Assembly (NCBI GenBank): GCA_013360685.1
Contig: JABWBD010000006.1
Coordinates: 1-51,433 of the forward strand
Reading direction: 5' to 3'
Length of the DNA stretch: 51,433 nucleotides
From: Pirellulales bacterium
GTDB lineage: Bacteria; Planctomycetota; Planctomycetia; Pirellulales; Thermoguttaceae
The translations under genes were made by a program, and so were the position numbers. Each line of letters begins with the position of its first letter. The stretch's first letter is position 1. This document shows positions 15,955 to 24,626 of this stretch, piece after piece. Under the pieces are notes generated by a model that made no database searches, had not been told where the DNA came from, and saw only the letters and a program-made list of their open reading frames with translations.

Positions 15955-17238
15955 TTACGCGATTCTCGACTCACCGCGATGCGTGTCATCGCCGATCGGC
16001 GAGTCTGCCTCGACGTGCTCGATGCGGCTGACCACCTGCCCGCGCGCAAGCCGCGTGCGGATTTCGTCGCCCGGGTTGAGTTCGCCCGCGTCGTAGAGGA
16101 TATGACCGTCGCGGAGCCGTTGGGTCAGGCTGTAGCCTCGGCCCAGCACGGACAACGGACTGAGCGAGTCGAGCCGAGCCGCGGTCCCGTCGATATGCTG
16201 CCGGGCAAGCAGGACTCGGCCCCGGGCGGCGCGGTGCATCCGCGATTCCAGTTCGTCCAAGCGCCGGGCTGCCTCCAAGCATCGCTCAAACGGCCTTCGA
16301 AAAGCCCGGTGCGTCGCCAGGGCTTCCAGCCTCCCTCGCGCCGAAGCGGCACGGCTGCGCAGCGCGTTGACCAGTCGCCGCGCGTATTGGGTCAACGTCG
16401 CGGCGACCTCAACGGCCGCGGGGGCGACCCGTTCGGCCGCCTCGCTGGGCGTCAACGCGCGGACGTCGGCAACCAGGTCCGAAAGCGTCACGTCGATCTC
16501 GTGTCCGATCGCCGAAACGACCGGAATCCGCGAGGCGAAGATCGCTCGGACCACAGCCTCCTCGTTGAACGCCCACAAGTCTTCCAGGCTGCCGCCGCCG
16601 CGCGTGACAACGATGCAGTCGATCGGATCGGCCAGCCGGTTGACGCGACCGATCGCGTCCGCGATTTCCCGGGCGGCCCCTTCGCCCTGAACGCGGACGG
16701 GCACCACCAGCACGTCGGCCCCCGCCCAACGGCGACGGAGGACTTCGAGAAAGTCCCGGATTGCTGCCCCGGTAGGACTGGTCACCACGGCGATCCGCCG
16801 CACAAAGCGAGGCAGGGGACGCTTTCTCCCAGCATCAAAGAGCCCTTCACGAGCCAGCTTTTCGCGGAGTTGCCGCAGGGCCAATTCCAGAGCACCCAGG
16901 CCTTTCGGTTCGATTTCCTGGATGATGAGCTGATACTTACCGTGGGGAGGGTAGACGCCCACGCAAGCCCGGCAGACCACTTCCAGACCATCGTGCAGTT
17001 CGAATCGCACCTGGACGGCCGTGTTCCGCCAGATGACCGCCGGAATCTGAGCGTTTTCGTCCTTGAGCGTCAGATAACAGTGGCCCGACCGCGGACGCGA
17101 GAAGTTCGAGATCTCGCCGCTGACCCAAACGGCGGGAAAGGCCATTTCCAGCAGGTCTTTGATCTGCGCCGTCAACTCCGAGACCGAAAACACCGGCTGT
17201 CGGCGGCCTTCACCAGGAAGAATATCATCCGTGCTCAT
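15955..17238 (-). CDS. xseA: Exodeoxyribonuclease VII large subunit
   Basis: Catalytic subunit of the ExoVII single-strand nuclease used in mismatch repair and DNA processing in the cytoplasm. The 427-residue protein has the N-terminal OB-fold (VSGEISNFSRPRSGHCYLTL) and then the catalytic region (IAVVTSPTGAAIRDF, VVTRGGGSLEDLWAFN, VSAIGHEIDVTLSD). A long helical arm and a C-terminal SVLGRGYSLTQ block follow. The small subunit gene xseB is not next to it. Two ATGs are close together (17247 and 17238). A TATAAT box covers the first, so the second was chosen; the transcript would then begin at or next to the start codon. Confidence 0.95.
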   Translation of the reverse strand: MSTDDILPGEGRRQPVFSVSELTAQIKDLLEMAFPAVWVSGEISNFSRPRSGHCYLTLKDENAQIPAVIWRNTAVQVRFELHDGLEVVCRACVGVYPPHGKYQLIIQEIEPKGLGALELALRQLREKLAREGLFDAGRKRPLPRFVRRIAVVTSPTGAAIRDFLEVLRRRWAGADVLVVPVRVQGEGAAREIADAIGRVNRLADPIDCIVVTRGGGSLEDLWAFNEEAVVRAIFASRIPVVSAIGHEIDVTLSDLVADVRALTPSEAAERVAPAAVEVAATLTQYARRLVNALRSRAASARGRLEALATHRAFRRPFERCLEAARRLDELESRMHRAARGRVLLARQHIDGTAARLDSLSPLSVLGRGYSLTQRLRDGHILYDAGELNPGDEIRTRLARGQVVSRIEHVEADSPIGDDTHRGESRIA

Positions 17239-17245
17239 GTGCTCC

Positions 17246-17251
17246 ATTATA
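17246..17251 (-). promoter_or_regulatory. Candidate -10 box giving a leaderless xseA mRNA
   Basis: A perfect TATAAT on the minus strand ends 7 bases before the ATG at 17238, so transcription would start at about that ATG. No good -35 hexamer is visible at 16-18 bp. The GGAG between the box and the ATG is too close to serve as a normal ribosome site. The inference rests on this spacing alone. Confidence 0.4.
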
Positions 17252-17443
17252 GGGCAAACCTGCCGCCGCGAAATTGGTCTTGTCCCGAGTAGAACAACCG
17301 CCCCGATCGGGTAGAATGTCCACAGTGCCGTAACGAGACGAGGACTGGCCCCCCGGCCGTTCTCGAAGCAGTCGCGGAAGAACGACAACGCGAGGGCGCC
17401 CGTTCCCTATTATCAGCCTTTGTCAGCAGCCCCAAAGGAAACC

Positions 17444-18232
17444 ATGCCACCATCGCGAGATCTCCACAAGGCGAAGAAAGCCTACGAGGCCGGCGACATT
17501 CAAGCCTCGATTGCCGCGCACTCCGCCAGCGCCAAGGAGCGGCACCAGCACGAGCGCGGCCAGTACATCAAGAGCGCCGTTTACGGCGGGCTGGACGGCA
17601 TCATCACCACGTTCGCGGTCGTGGCCGGCGCGGCCGGCGCCAAGCTCACCGCCGGCATCGTGCTCATCCTCGGCTTTGCCAACCTCATTGCCGATGGTCT
17701 GTCGATGGCGATCGGCGACTACTTGAGCACCAAATCGGAGCAGGAGTACGAACGGGCCGAACGGCGCCGAGAGGAGTGGGAAATCGAACACTACCCCGAA
17801 GGCGAGAAGCGGGAACTCGTCGAACTCTACGTGGACAAAGGGCTCGCCCCTCAAGACGCCGAGACCATTGTTGCCATCCTCTCCAAGAACAAAGACGCGT
17901 GGATCGATGTGATGATGGTCGAAGAGTTGGGCATCTTCGGCTCCGACGAGTCGCCGCTCAAGAACGCCCTGGTCACGTTCTTCTCATTCGGCCTGTTCGG
18001 ATTCGTGCCGATCCTGGTCTACGTGGCCGCGCGGTTCGTGCCGCTCTTCCGCGAGGCGACCTTCGAGATCGCGTGCCTCTGTACCGGGCTGACCCTCTTT
18101 GCTCTGGGGGCCCTCAAGGTCAAGATCACCGGCCGCAACTGGTTCAAGTCGGGGCTGGAGATGCTCTTGGTGGGCGGCGTGGCCGCTGCCGCCGCGTATG
18201 CCGTCGGTGCACTGCTGGGTGGATTGGCGTAA
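17444..18232 (+). CDS. VIT1/CCC1-family transporter
   Basis: Membrane protein of 262 residues of the vacuolar iron/manganese transporter family, expected to move Fe2+ or Mn2+ across the cytoplasmic membrane. An N-terminal soluble part (about 1-40) precedes the conserved first helix motif (VYGGLDGIITTFAVVAGAAG) and helix 2 (LILGFANLIADGLSMAIGDYLS). A cytoplasmic Glu-rich metal-binding insert follows (YERAERRREEWEIEHYPEGE to EELGIF). Three C-terminal helices complete the family layout. AAGGAA precedes the chosen ATG. Five bases separate its 3' end region from the remains of a convergent decayed gene. Confidence 0.92.
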   Translation: MPPSRDLHKAKKAYEAGDIQASIAAHSASAKERHQHERGQYIKSAVYGGLDGIITTFAVVAGAAGAKLTAGIVLILGFANLIADGLSMAIGDYLSTKSEQEYERAERRREEWEIEHYPEGEKRELVELYVDKGLAPQDAETIVAILSKNKDAWIDVMMVEELGIFGSDESPLKNALVTFFSFGLFGFVPILVYVAARFVPLFREATFEIACLCTGLTLFALGALKVKITGRNWFKSGLEMLLVGGVAAAAAYAVGALLGGLA

Positions 18233-18233
18233 G

Positions 18234-19413
18234 CGAGCGGCAGAAAATGACCTACCCGTAGTCAGGCAAATGTCTTCTGGCGAGAAGAGTGTTTCCCGAT
18301 CGTCCGGCTGTCCTTCGCCCACTTTCCATTGCAGTCGTCCCTTTGCATCATAGCCACGAAGTTCGCTGGCCGTCGTATACTCGTAATGATGGGTTGCGAG
18401 AACGGCAAATGCGCCATTCGGTAGGCCGAGGATCGCTTCGACCGACGGGCATTCGAAATCCGGCAACGACGTCAGTTCCCCCGAGGCGAAGTTCGCGATC
18501 CAGGTTTCCGATTTCCCTCCGAGGCCATGTTGCGATTTGGTTACGGCAAACCGATCGCCGCCCAGGCAGGCGTGCCCGCTCCAGTACTCGTCCTCGCCCC
18601 TCAGTGCCGGCAGCGGCACTCTGCCCACGACTGCGCCCTGCTCATCGATCCGCAACAAGGCCCGTGCCTTGTCGGCCCTGTCTTGGATGAACACGAAGCG
18701 GCCTTGTTCATCGATAGTGAACCCGTGAAGATCATACGCGTCAAAGGGGCATTCCGACTTAGCCGCACTTCCGCGCAGTTCTATCGCCCCCAAGTAGTCC
18801 AGCGATATTCGGAGCAGTTCTTCTTCCGATTGCGCGGCTGCCTGGCTTGCCATCGACTTCTTGGGCAGATTCTCCTCTCGGTCGATCTCCGTCACCGTCC
18901 ATGCGCCTGCATCATCACGCTGGACCGAAAAGGAGACTCGCTGCCCCTTCTTTGCGAAGTACAAGTCGAATCGCCCACCAACTTCGACCGAGAGAATGGC
19001 ACTATTCGTCCGGAACCACTCAAACAGCCGGTCTTCAGCCTCTTCGTCGCCGGGAATACTGTAGTCGTCGCGCAACGTCCGTTGCCAGATAGGCTTGCCT
19101 TCCATGTCGACCACGGCGAAAAGGGTCCCCTTCAAGTAAGGCTCCTGTTCGCTGCGAAACCATTGGACCAACGCCAGCGGTGTGCCCGGAATCGTTCGCG
19201 GATCGTGAGACCAATGAAGCTGGTCGGAATCGACCACGTTCTGCTTGGGGCGGATCGTTCCCAGCGACTCGCCGGTAGAAAGCCGGTATTGCTGCCAGGC
19301 TGTGTTCTGCCGATTGTATCAGAGGGCGCCCGGGGCAGGTAGCGTTTTGCAGCGGCTCCGGCCTGCTTGGCTTTCGCCCACAGGGTCGCCGAGACTAGAA
19401 CTCGTCGTGACAC
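18234..19413 (-). pseudogene. Decayed beta-propeller-type gene, truncated and frameshifted
   Basis: The minus strand between glpD and the VIT1 gene encodes convincing protein from YNRQNTAWQQYRL (about 19318) through VDSDQLHWSHDP, FTIDEQGRFVFIQDRADK and LFSPEDICLT (about 18260). Strands of the form IDEQGAVVGRVPL suggest a secreted six-bladed propeller. The 5' part (GTG at 19413, MSRRVLVSATLWAKAK) is in another frame, and an in-frame TGA directly precedes YNRQ, so one frameshift lies near 19318. At the 3' side the frame continues out of register into the VIT1 gene, so the end is missing. A functional protein is unlikely. Confidence 0.6.
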
Positions 19414-19419
19414 GGTTTT

Positions 19420-20880
19420 TCAACCCGTCGCTTGCAGGTAGCGAGCCCATTCGGCCGCTTGCCGGGCCGCGTCCCACTGGAAGATCTCGGCCATCCAGTT
19501 GGCGACCTGGCGGGCGATTTCCTGCGAATTGCGGTGGTAGTAGTGCCAGCTCGTGCGGCGGATCACGACGTCGTCGAGATGGACCGCCCATTCGCCGCGG
19601 CAGTAGTGCTCGACCACCTCGGGCCGCACTTCCGGGGGCAGGATGCCGCTGAGACCCCGGACCTCGCCCGCTTCCAGAAGCGGCGCCGCGGCTGTCGGAC
19701 AGGGGAACGTTTTTCTTCCCAGGTAGGCCGCCAACCGGTCGACCACCTGTTCCCCGATGAGCCGATAGGTGGTCAGCTTTCCGCCGGCCACGTCGATCCA
19801 ACCGGGCTTGGGTTCACGGATCTCGTGGGCTCGCGAGATGTCGGAAGGACCGCCGCGGCCGCTGGCGATCAACGGCCGCAGTCCCGCCCAGGAACTGACG
19901 ACTTTTGCCCGGTCGACGTGCGCCCCGGGAAACGCCTCGTTGACCACGCCGAGCACGTAGTCGACGTCGTCGGGGTTCACCGGGACGCGATCGAGCGGCC
20001 CCTGGTAGTCGGTGTCGGTCGTCCCCAGGATGACCCGATCGCCCCACGGTATGGCGAAAAGAATGCGGTTCTCCTGGGCCATCACCACCGCGTCGGGAAC
20101 GGGAAGCGCTTCATGCTCGATCACCAGGTGGACGCCCTTGGTGAGACGGAGTCGGACGCTGCTGTGCGGCAGCGACAGCGCCCAGGGACCGGTGGCGTTG
20201 ACGACCGCGCGGGCATGGACCGAGAAAGCGCGGTCCGACTCGGCGTCGTGGACCTGGCAGACCCAACGGCTGCCCGACGGGACGGCCGTTTCCAGACGCG
20301 TGTAGTTGCACACGACGGCGCCGCTGGTTGCGGCCGAGCGGAGGGTATCGAGAACCAGGCGAGCGTCGTTCGTCAGGCCGTCGTAGTAGCGGACCGCGCC
20401 GGTAAGGCCCGCGGGCTTGGGCTCGGGGAGCCGCCGCAGGACGTCCGACGGGCGCATCCACGTGGACGGCCCCAGGTTCCGGCCGCCGCACAAGAGATCG
20501 TAGAGCTTCACTCCAAAGCGGAGCTGCCAGAGGGGCCAGTCGGAGCGGCGGTACGTGGGGAAGACAAACGGCAACGGCTCGGCCAGATGCGAGGCGATGC
20601 GGTGCAACACGCGTTTCTCATGACTGGCCTCATAGACCAGGCCGATGCGGCCCTGGGCGAGATAGCGGAGCCCGCCGTGGAGCAGGCGGCTGGAACGGCT
20701 ACTGGTGCCGAACGCCAGATCGTACTGCTCGACCAGTCCCGTGCGGAGCCCGCGCATGGCGGCATCGCGGGCCACGCCGGCCCCGACAATGCCGCCCCCG
20801 ACGACAAGGACATCGAAATCCGTCTGCTCGAGTTGCTCGGCACGCTCTTTGCGCAAGCGCTCTGCGTCGACCTGGATCAA
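19420..20880 (-). CDS. glpD: Glycerol-3-phosphate dehydrogenase (FAD-dependent)
   Basis: Oxidises glycerol-3-phosphate to dihydroxyacetone phosphate and passes electrons to the quinone pool at the inner membrane. It has 486 residues. The FAD-binding motif is [19 protein letters not shown] (about 27-45), followed by [15 protein letters not shown], then [13 protein letters not shown] and SWAGLRPLI. The C-terminal domain carries the substrate-side RRTSWHYYH region. The start is a TTG whose last two bases and next base form the TGA of glpK (TTGA), with GGGAGG 5 bases before it, a strong ribosome site. Together with glpK this is a glycerol catabolic operon. Confidence 0.95.
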   Translation of the reverse strand: MIQVDAERLRKERAEQLEQTDFDVLVVGGGIVGAGVARDAAMRGLRTGLVEQYDLAFGTSSRSSRLLHGGLRYLAQGRIGLVYEASHEKRVLHRIASHLAEPLPFVFPTYRRSDWPLWQLRFGVKLYDLLCGGRNLGPSTWMRPSDVLRRLPEPKPAGLTGAVRYYDGLTNDARLVLDTLRSAATSGAVVCNYTRLETAVPSGSRWVCQVHDAESDRAFSVHARAVVNATGPWALSLPHSSVRLRLTKGVHLVIEHEALPVPDAVVMAQENRILFAIPWGDRVILGTTDTDYQGPLDRVPVNPDDVDYVLGVVNEAFPGAHVDRAKVVSSWAGLRPLIASGRGGPSDISRAHEIREPKPGWIDVAGGKLTTYRLIGEQVVDRLAAYLGRKTFPCPTAAAPLLEAGEVRGLSGILPPEVRPEVVEHYCRGEWAVHLDDVVIRRTSWHYYHRNSQEIARQVANWMAEIFQWDAARQAAEWARYLQATG

Positions 20881-22370
20881 TGTTCCTCCCAATCTTTCGC
20901 TCGCTGGACGGCCTTTTGCCAGCGGCCGTACAAGGCTTCGCGCTGCTCGGGAGCGACGCGCGGCTTGAATTCGTTGTCCAGGGCCCAGTAGCGCGAGATC
21001 TCGCCGGCGCTTTGCCAGAAGCCGACCGCCAGCCCCGCCAGGTACGCGGCCCCCAGGGCCGTCGTTTCGCGGACCACCGGGCGGCGGACGTTGACGCCCA
21101 GAATGTCGGCCTGAAACTGCATCAGTTGGTTGTTCACGGAAGCCCCGCCGTCGACCTTCAATCCGGCCAGCGGGATCCGCGCGTCGCGCTGCATCGCTTC
21201 CACCAGATCGCGGGTCTGAAACGCCATGGACTCCACCGCGGCACGCGCGATGTGCGCCGACGTGGTGCCGCGCGTGATGCCGAGGACCGTGCCGCGGGCG
21301 TATGAGTCCCAGTAGGGAGCGCCCAAGCCGACGAAGGCGGGCACGAAGTAGACGCCGCCGGAATTCGGCACGGTGGCGGCCAGTCGTTCGACCTCGCTGG
21401 AACTGCCGATGATTTTCAGGCCGTCGCGCAGCCATTGGACCACGGCTCCGGCAACGAAGACCGATCCTTCCAGACAGTAGGTGATCTCGCCGCCGATCCC
21501 CCAGCCGATCGTGGTCAGCAGGTTGTTCTGCGAGGCGACCGGCTGGTTTCCCGTGTTCAACAGAAGGAAGCAGCCGGTTCCGTAAGTGTTTTTCGCGCTG
21601 CCCGGTTCGAAGCAGGCCTGACCGAACGTGGCCGCCTGCTGGTCGCCGGCACAGCCCGCGATCGGGACTGCGCGCCCGAACCACGACGGATCGGTTTCGC
21701 CGTACACTTCGCTGGAGGGGCGGACGTCGGGGAGCATGGCGCGGGGGATGCCGAGAATGGCCAACAGCTCGTCATCCCAGTCGAGCGATCGGATATTGAA
21801 GATCAGGGTGCGGCTGGCATTGCTGTAGTCGGTGAGGAAGCAGCGGCCGCCGGTGAGTCGCCAGATCAGCCATGTGTCCACCGTGCCGAAAAGGATCTCG
21901 CCGCGCTCGGCCCGCGTGCGGAGCCCCTCCTGGGTGTCCAGCAGGTGCTTGATCTTCGTGGCCGAAAAATAGGCGTCGATCACCAGGCCGGTCTTGTCGC
22001 GGAACACCTGCTCCAGGCCTTCGGCCTTCAGCTTTTCGCAGATCCCCGCACTTACGCGGCTCTGCCACACGATGGCATTGGCCACCGGACGTCCGGTGTC
22101 GCGGTCCCACAGGATTGTGGTTTCGCGCTGATTGGCAATGCCGACGGCCGCAATGTCTTCCGGATCGACCGACGCCCGAGCGATCACCTCGCGCGCGACC
22201 TGGAGCTGGGAAGACCAGATCGCCTCGGGATCGTGCTCCACCAGCCCGGGCTGCGGTAAGATCTGCTCAAACTCTTCGTTGACGGCGGCAACCGGCTGCC
22301 CGTCGCGACGAAACAAGATGGCGCGGCTGGACGTGGTACCCTGGTCGAGTGCGAGGACGTAGTCGAGCAT
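20877..22370 (-). CDS. glpK: Glycerol kinase
   Basis: FGGY-family kinase phosphorylating glycerol with ATP in the cytoplasm, 497 residues, the usual length. Key blocks are [12 protein letters not shown] (9-20), [45 protein letters not shown] and the C-terminal [19 protein letters not shown]. The 3' end overlaps glpD, so the kinase product is passed to the dehydrogenase made from the same transcript. No glpF facilitator gene is present in the window. Upstream (22371-22559) is a 189 bp divergent intergenic gap to the sialidase-like gene; no clear operator was recognised there. Confidence 0.97.
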   Translation of the reverse strand: MLDYVLALDQGTTSSRAILFRRDGQPVAAVNEEFEQILPQPGLVEHDPEAIWSSQLQVAREVIARASVDPEDIAAVGIANQRETTILWDRDTGRPVANAIVWQSRVSAGICEKLKAEGLEQVFRDKTGLVIDAYFSATKIKHLLDTQEGLRTRAERGEILFGTVDTWLIWRLTGGRCFLTDYSNASRTLIFNIRSLDWDDELLAILGIPRAMLPDVRPSSEVYGETDPSWFGRAVPIAGCAGDQQAATFGQACFEPGSAKNTYGTGCFLLLNTGNQPVASQNNLLTTIGWGIGGEITYCLEGSVFVAGAVVQWLRDGLKIIGSSSEVERLAATVPNSGGVYFVPAFVGLGAPYWDSYARGTVLGITRGTTSAHIARAAVESMAFQTRDLVEAMQRDARIPLAGLKVDGGASVNNQLMQFQADILGVNVRRPVVRETTALGAAYLAGLAVGFWQSAGEISRYWALDNEFKPRVAPEQREALYGRWQKAVQRAKDWEEH

Positions 22371-22559
22371 AGCGCAATACCTCCACGGCCGGGATGAAGT
22401 TTGCCCAGTCTAACGCTTTCGATGCCGTACTGCAAGCGGTGGGAAGGGCCGATCACGAGCATCGAACTCTGCTTCTTCCGCCTGCCTCGCGGGGACGCTA
22501 TCATGGCGACGGAAACCATGCACCACGAAAGCACCCCCAATCTCATTCTGAGCAGTCCC

Positions 22560-23810
22560 ATGAAAACTCGAATCCTTGCCGCCGCAACCACGGCCCTCGT
22601 TCTTGTCGCCTTTTGCCCGGCCCAAGAGGCCCCTTCGCAGAAACGCGACACCCCACTCTTGCCACCGAAGGGCCTAAGGTCCAAGATGCCGCCCGGTTAC
22701 ACCATTCCGACGGTGGACATCAGCGCCGAAAAGGAGCGTCAGGTCATCGTGGACCGCGAGCCCGGACAATATCTTGGGCATCCCACAACGGTTCTGTTGG
22801 AAGACGGCCGAACGATGCTCATCGTCTACCCCAAGGGCCACGGACGGGGCGCGATCGTCTACAAACGGAGCACCGATGGCGGCCTGACCTGGAGCGACCG
22901 GCTGCCCACGCCGCCGAACTGGGCAACCTCGCTGGAAGTGCCCACCCTGCACCGCGTCGTGGACGCGGCGGGCAAGAAGCGGATCATTCTGTTCAGCGGC
23001 CTGTATCCGATCCGCATGGCCGTCACGGAAGACGATGGCGCGACCTGGAGCGAACTGAAGCCGATCGGCGGCTTCGGCGGCGTGGTCACGATGGCCACGG
23101 TGATCGAACTGAAAACCGGCCCGGGCCACTACCTGGCCTTCTTCCACGACGACGGACGTTTCATCCGCGGCGGCAGCGAGGCCCGTTATACCGTCAAGGG
23201 CCCGCATAGCGACCACGCCTCCCCGGCGGCAAAGCCCTGGCGTTTCTGGGTCTATACGACGCTCTCCCAGGACGGCGGGCTGACCTGGAGCGTGCCCGTG
23301 CCGATCGCCATGCTTCCGGACGCCAATCTGTGCGAACCCGGCGCGTTCCGCTCGCCCGATGGAAAGAGAATCGCCGTGCTCCTGCGCGAGAACTCGCGGA
23401 AGTACAACTCCTTCGTCCTGTTCAGCGACGACGAAGGCTTGACCTGGACGGAGCCCCGCGAGTTGCCCGCCTCGCTCACCGGCGACCGCCACGTGGCGAA
23501 GTTTGCCCCGGACGGCCGCCTCTTCATCAGTTTCCGCGACACCACGCACGTCAGCCCGACGAAAGGCGACTGGGTCGGCTGGGTCGGCACGTACCAGGAC
23601 ATTGTCGAAGGCAAGGAAGGTCAGTATCGGGTCCGCATCATGGACAACACCAAGGGGGCCGACTGCACCTACCCCGGTGTCGAGTTGCTGCCCGACGGCA
23701 CGCTGGTCGCCACGACCTACGGCCATTGGACCGAGGGCGAGATGCCGTACATCGTGAGCGTGCGGTTCACGTTGGAGCAGTTGGACCGGAAACTAAAGCC
23801 CGGTGACTAA
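22560..23810 (+). CDS. Secreted sialidase-like (BNR/Asp-box) protein
   Basis: A 416-residue protein with a leader (MKTRILAAATTALVLVAFCPAQ) and a six-bladed propeller marked by Asp-boxes: STDGGLTWSD, EDDGATWSE, SQDGGLTWS and SDDEGLTWTE. Family members include exo-alpha-sialidases and other glycosidases; the fold is clear but the sugar cut is not. It has arginines in plausible triad positions, which I cannot assign securely. The start was taken at the leader; the frame is open 53 codons further upstream but not protein-like. It stands alone, divergent from glpK, and the DUF5678 gene promoter overlaps its stop. Confidence 0.87.
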   Translation: MKTRILAAATTALVLVAFCPAQEAPSQKRDTPLLPPKGLRSKMPPGYTIPTVDISAEKERQVIVDREPGQYLGHPTTVLLEDGRTMLIVYPKGHGRGAIVYKRSTDGGLTWSDRLPTPPNWATSLEVPTLHRVVDAAGKKRIILFSGLYPIRMAVTEDDGATWSELKPIGGFGGVVTMATVIELKTGPGHYLAFFHDDGRFIRGGSEARYTVKGPHSDHASPAAKPWRFWVYTTLSQDGGLTWSVPVPIAMLPDANLCEPGAFRSPDGKRIAVLLRENSRKYNSFVLFSDDEGLTWTEPRELPASLTGDRHVAKFAPDGRLFISFRDTTHVSPTKGDWVGWVGTYQDIVEGKEGQYRVRIMDNTKGADCTYPGVELLPDGTLVATTYGHWTEGEMPYIVSVRFTLEQLDRKLKPGD

Positions 23811-23831
23811 GACGGCCGTCTACGCTATAAT
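23803..23831 (+). promoter_or_regulatory. Sigma70-type promoter for the DUF5678/retropepsin pair
   Basis: GTGACT (23803-23808, four of six bases matching TTGACA) is followed by a 17 bp spacer and a perfect TATAAT (23826-23831). The predicted start lies about 35 bases before the ATG at 23874, which has AAGGAG 8 bases upstream. The -35 box overlaps the stop codon of the preceding gene. Confidence 0.6.
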
Positions 23832-23873
23832 GATGGACTGCCACTGATTCATCGCCGCGAAAAGGAGCGTGCT

Positions 23874-24182
23874 ATGAGCCAAACCGACGTCCTTCCGGCA
23901 CCCCAACTAGAGCCACTCGCTGTCGGGACAAGCAAATGGGAGCGGGAACGCAATGCCTATTGGCGGCTGTTGCCGGCGCTGTTGTCTCAATACCGCGGCC
24001 AATACGTCGCCATTCACGATGGCCAGGTTGTCGACAGCGGCCCGAACCAGGTCGAATTGGCCCTGCGGGTCTACCGACGATTCGGGTATGTACCGATCTA
24101 TGTGGGCCTTGTGTCTGATGAGCCGCCGCGACCACTCCGAGCTATACCACCACGAGTCGCCGCAAGAGGCCGCAAGGAATGA
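23874..24182 (+). CDS. DUF5678 domain protein
   Basis: A 102-residue soluble protein with the DUF5678-type core QYRGQYVAIHDGQVVDSGPNQ (about 39-58), in which a short beta-hairpin carries AIHDGQVVDSG. It is followed by a helix and the VPIYVGLVSDEP strand. The molecular role of DUF5678 is unknown. Its stop overlaps the ATG of the aspartyl-protease-like gene (ATGA), and both share the promoter at 23803-23831. This co-translated arrangement implies that the two proteins act together. Confidence 0.8.
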   Translation: MSQTDVLPAPQLEPLAVGTSKWERERNAYWRLLPALLSQYRGQYVAIHDGQVVDSGPNQVELALRVYRRFGYVPIYVGLVSDEPPRPLRAIPPRVAARGRKE

Positions 24183-24571
24183 TTTGCTACAGCTACAACC
24201 AGCAGGTCACCCGGCCGGCGCCCTTTGTACACGTCACCATCCAACCACCGGGTGGCGGTGCTTCCGTTCCGGACTTGCCCGCCCTGTTGGACACGGCCGC
24301 AGACACGGCCGCAGACATGACCGTGATCCCGGCGAGAGTCGCTGAACAGCTTCAACTTGTCCCGCTGGACGAGGTTCCCATCGGTGGATTCGATGGGCGA
24401 ATCAGTTGGGTTCCCACATATCTTGTGCAGTTGACGTTGAGGGTATCTGACCCGGTTGTAATCCGCATCATCGCCAGTCGTGACGAGCCGTATGTCCTGC
24501 TGGGACGAGAGGTGCTCAACGGGCATCGCATCCTACTCGATGGCCCGCGATTGCGTTTGGAGTTAGATTGA
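24179..24571 (+). CDS. Retropepsin-like aspartyl protease
   Basis: A 130-residue protein with the single-domain retropepsin fold, active as a homodimer in known relatives. The active-site loop reads LLDTAADTAADMTVIP; the canonical form is LLDTxADxTVxP, so a four-residue unit (DTAA) is present twice because of a 12 bp tandem duplication. The second half contains the flap-like IGGFDGR and the hydrophobic VLLGREVLNGHRILLDG that supports the second psi loop. No leader is present, so it is cytoplasmic. It is co-translated with the DUF5678 gene. Whether the duplication abolishes activity is unclear. Confidence 0.8.
   Translation: MICYSYNQQVTRPAPFVHVTIQPPGGGASVPDLPALLDTAADTAADMTVIPARVAEQLQLVPLDEVPIGGFDGRISWVPTYLVQLTLRVSDPVVIRIIASRDEPYVLLGREVLNGHRILLDGPRLRLELD
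24290..24313. repeat. 12 bp tandem duplication in a protease active-site loop
   Basis: GACACGGCCGCA occurs twice back to back (24290-24301 and 24302-24313) with no mismatch. It adds Asp-Thr-Ala-Ala in frame, directly at the catalytic Asp-Thr of the retropepsin-like protein. Confidence 0.85.
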
Positions 24572-24626
24572 CCGCGCGCGGTGGTCGCCAACTGAGGACA
24601 AGTCTGCCGTTGAATCCCGAGGCTGC

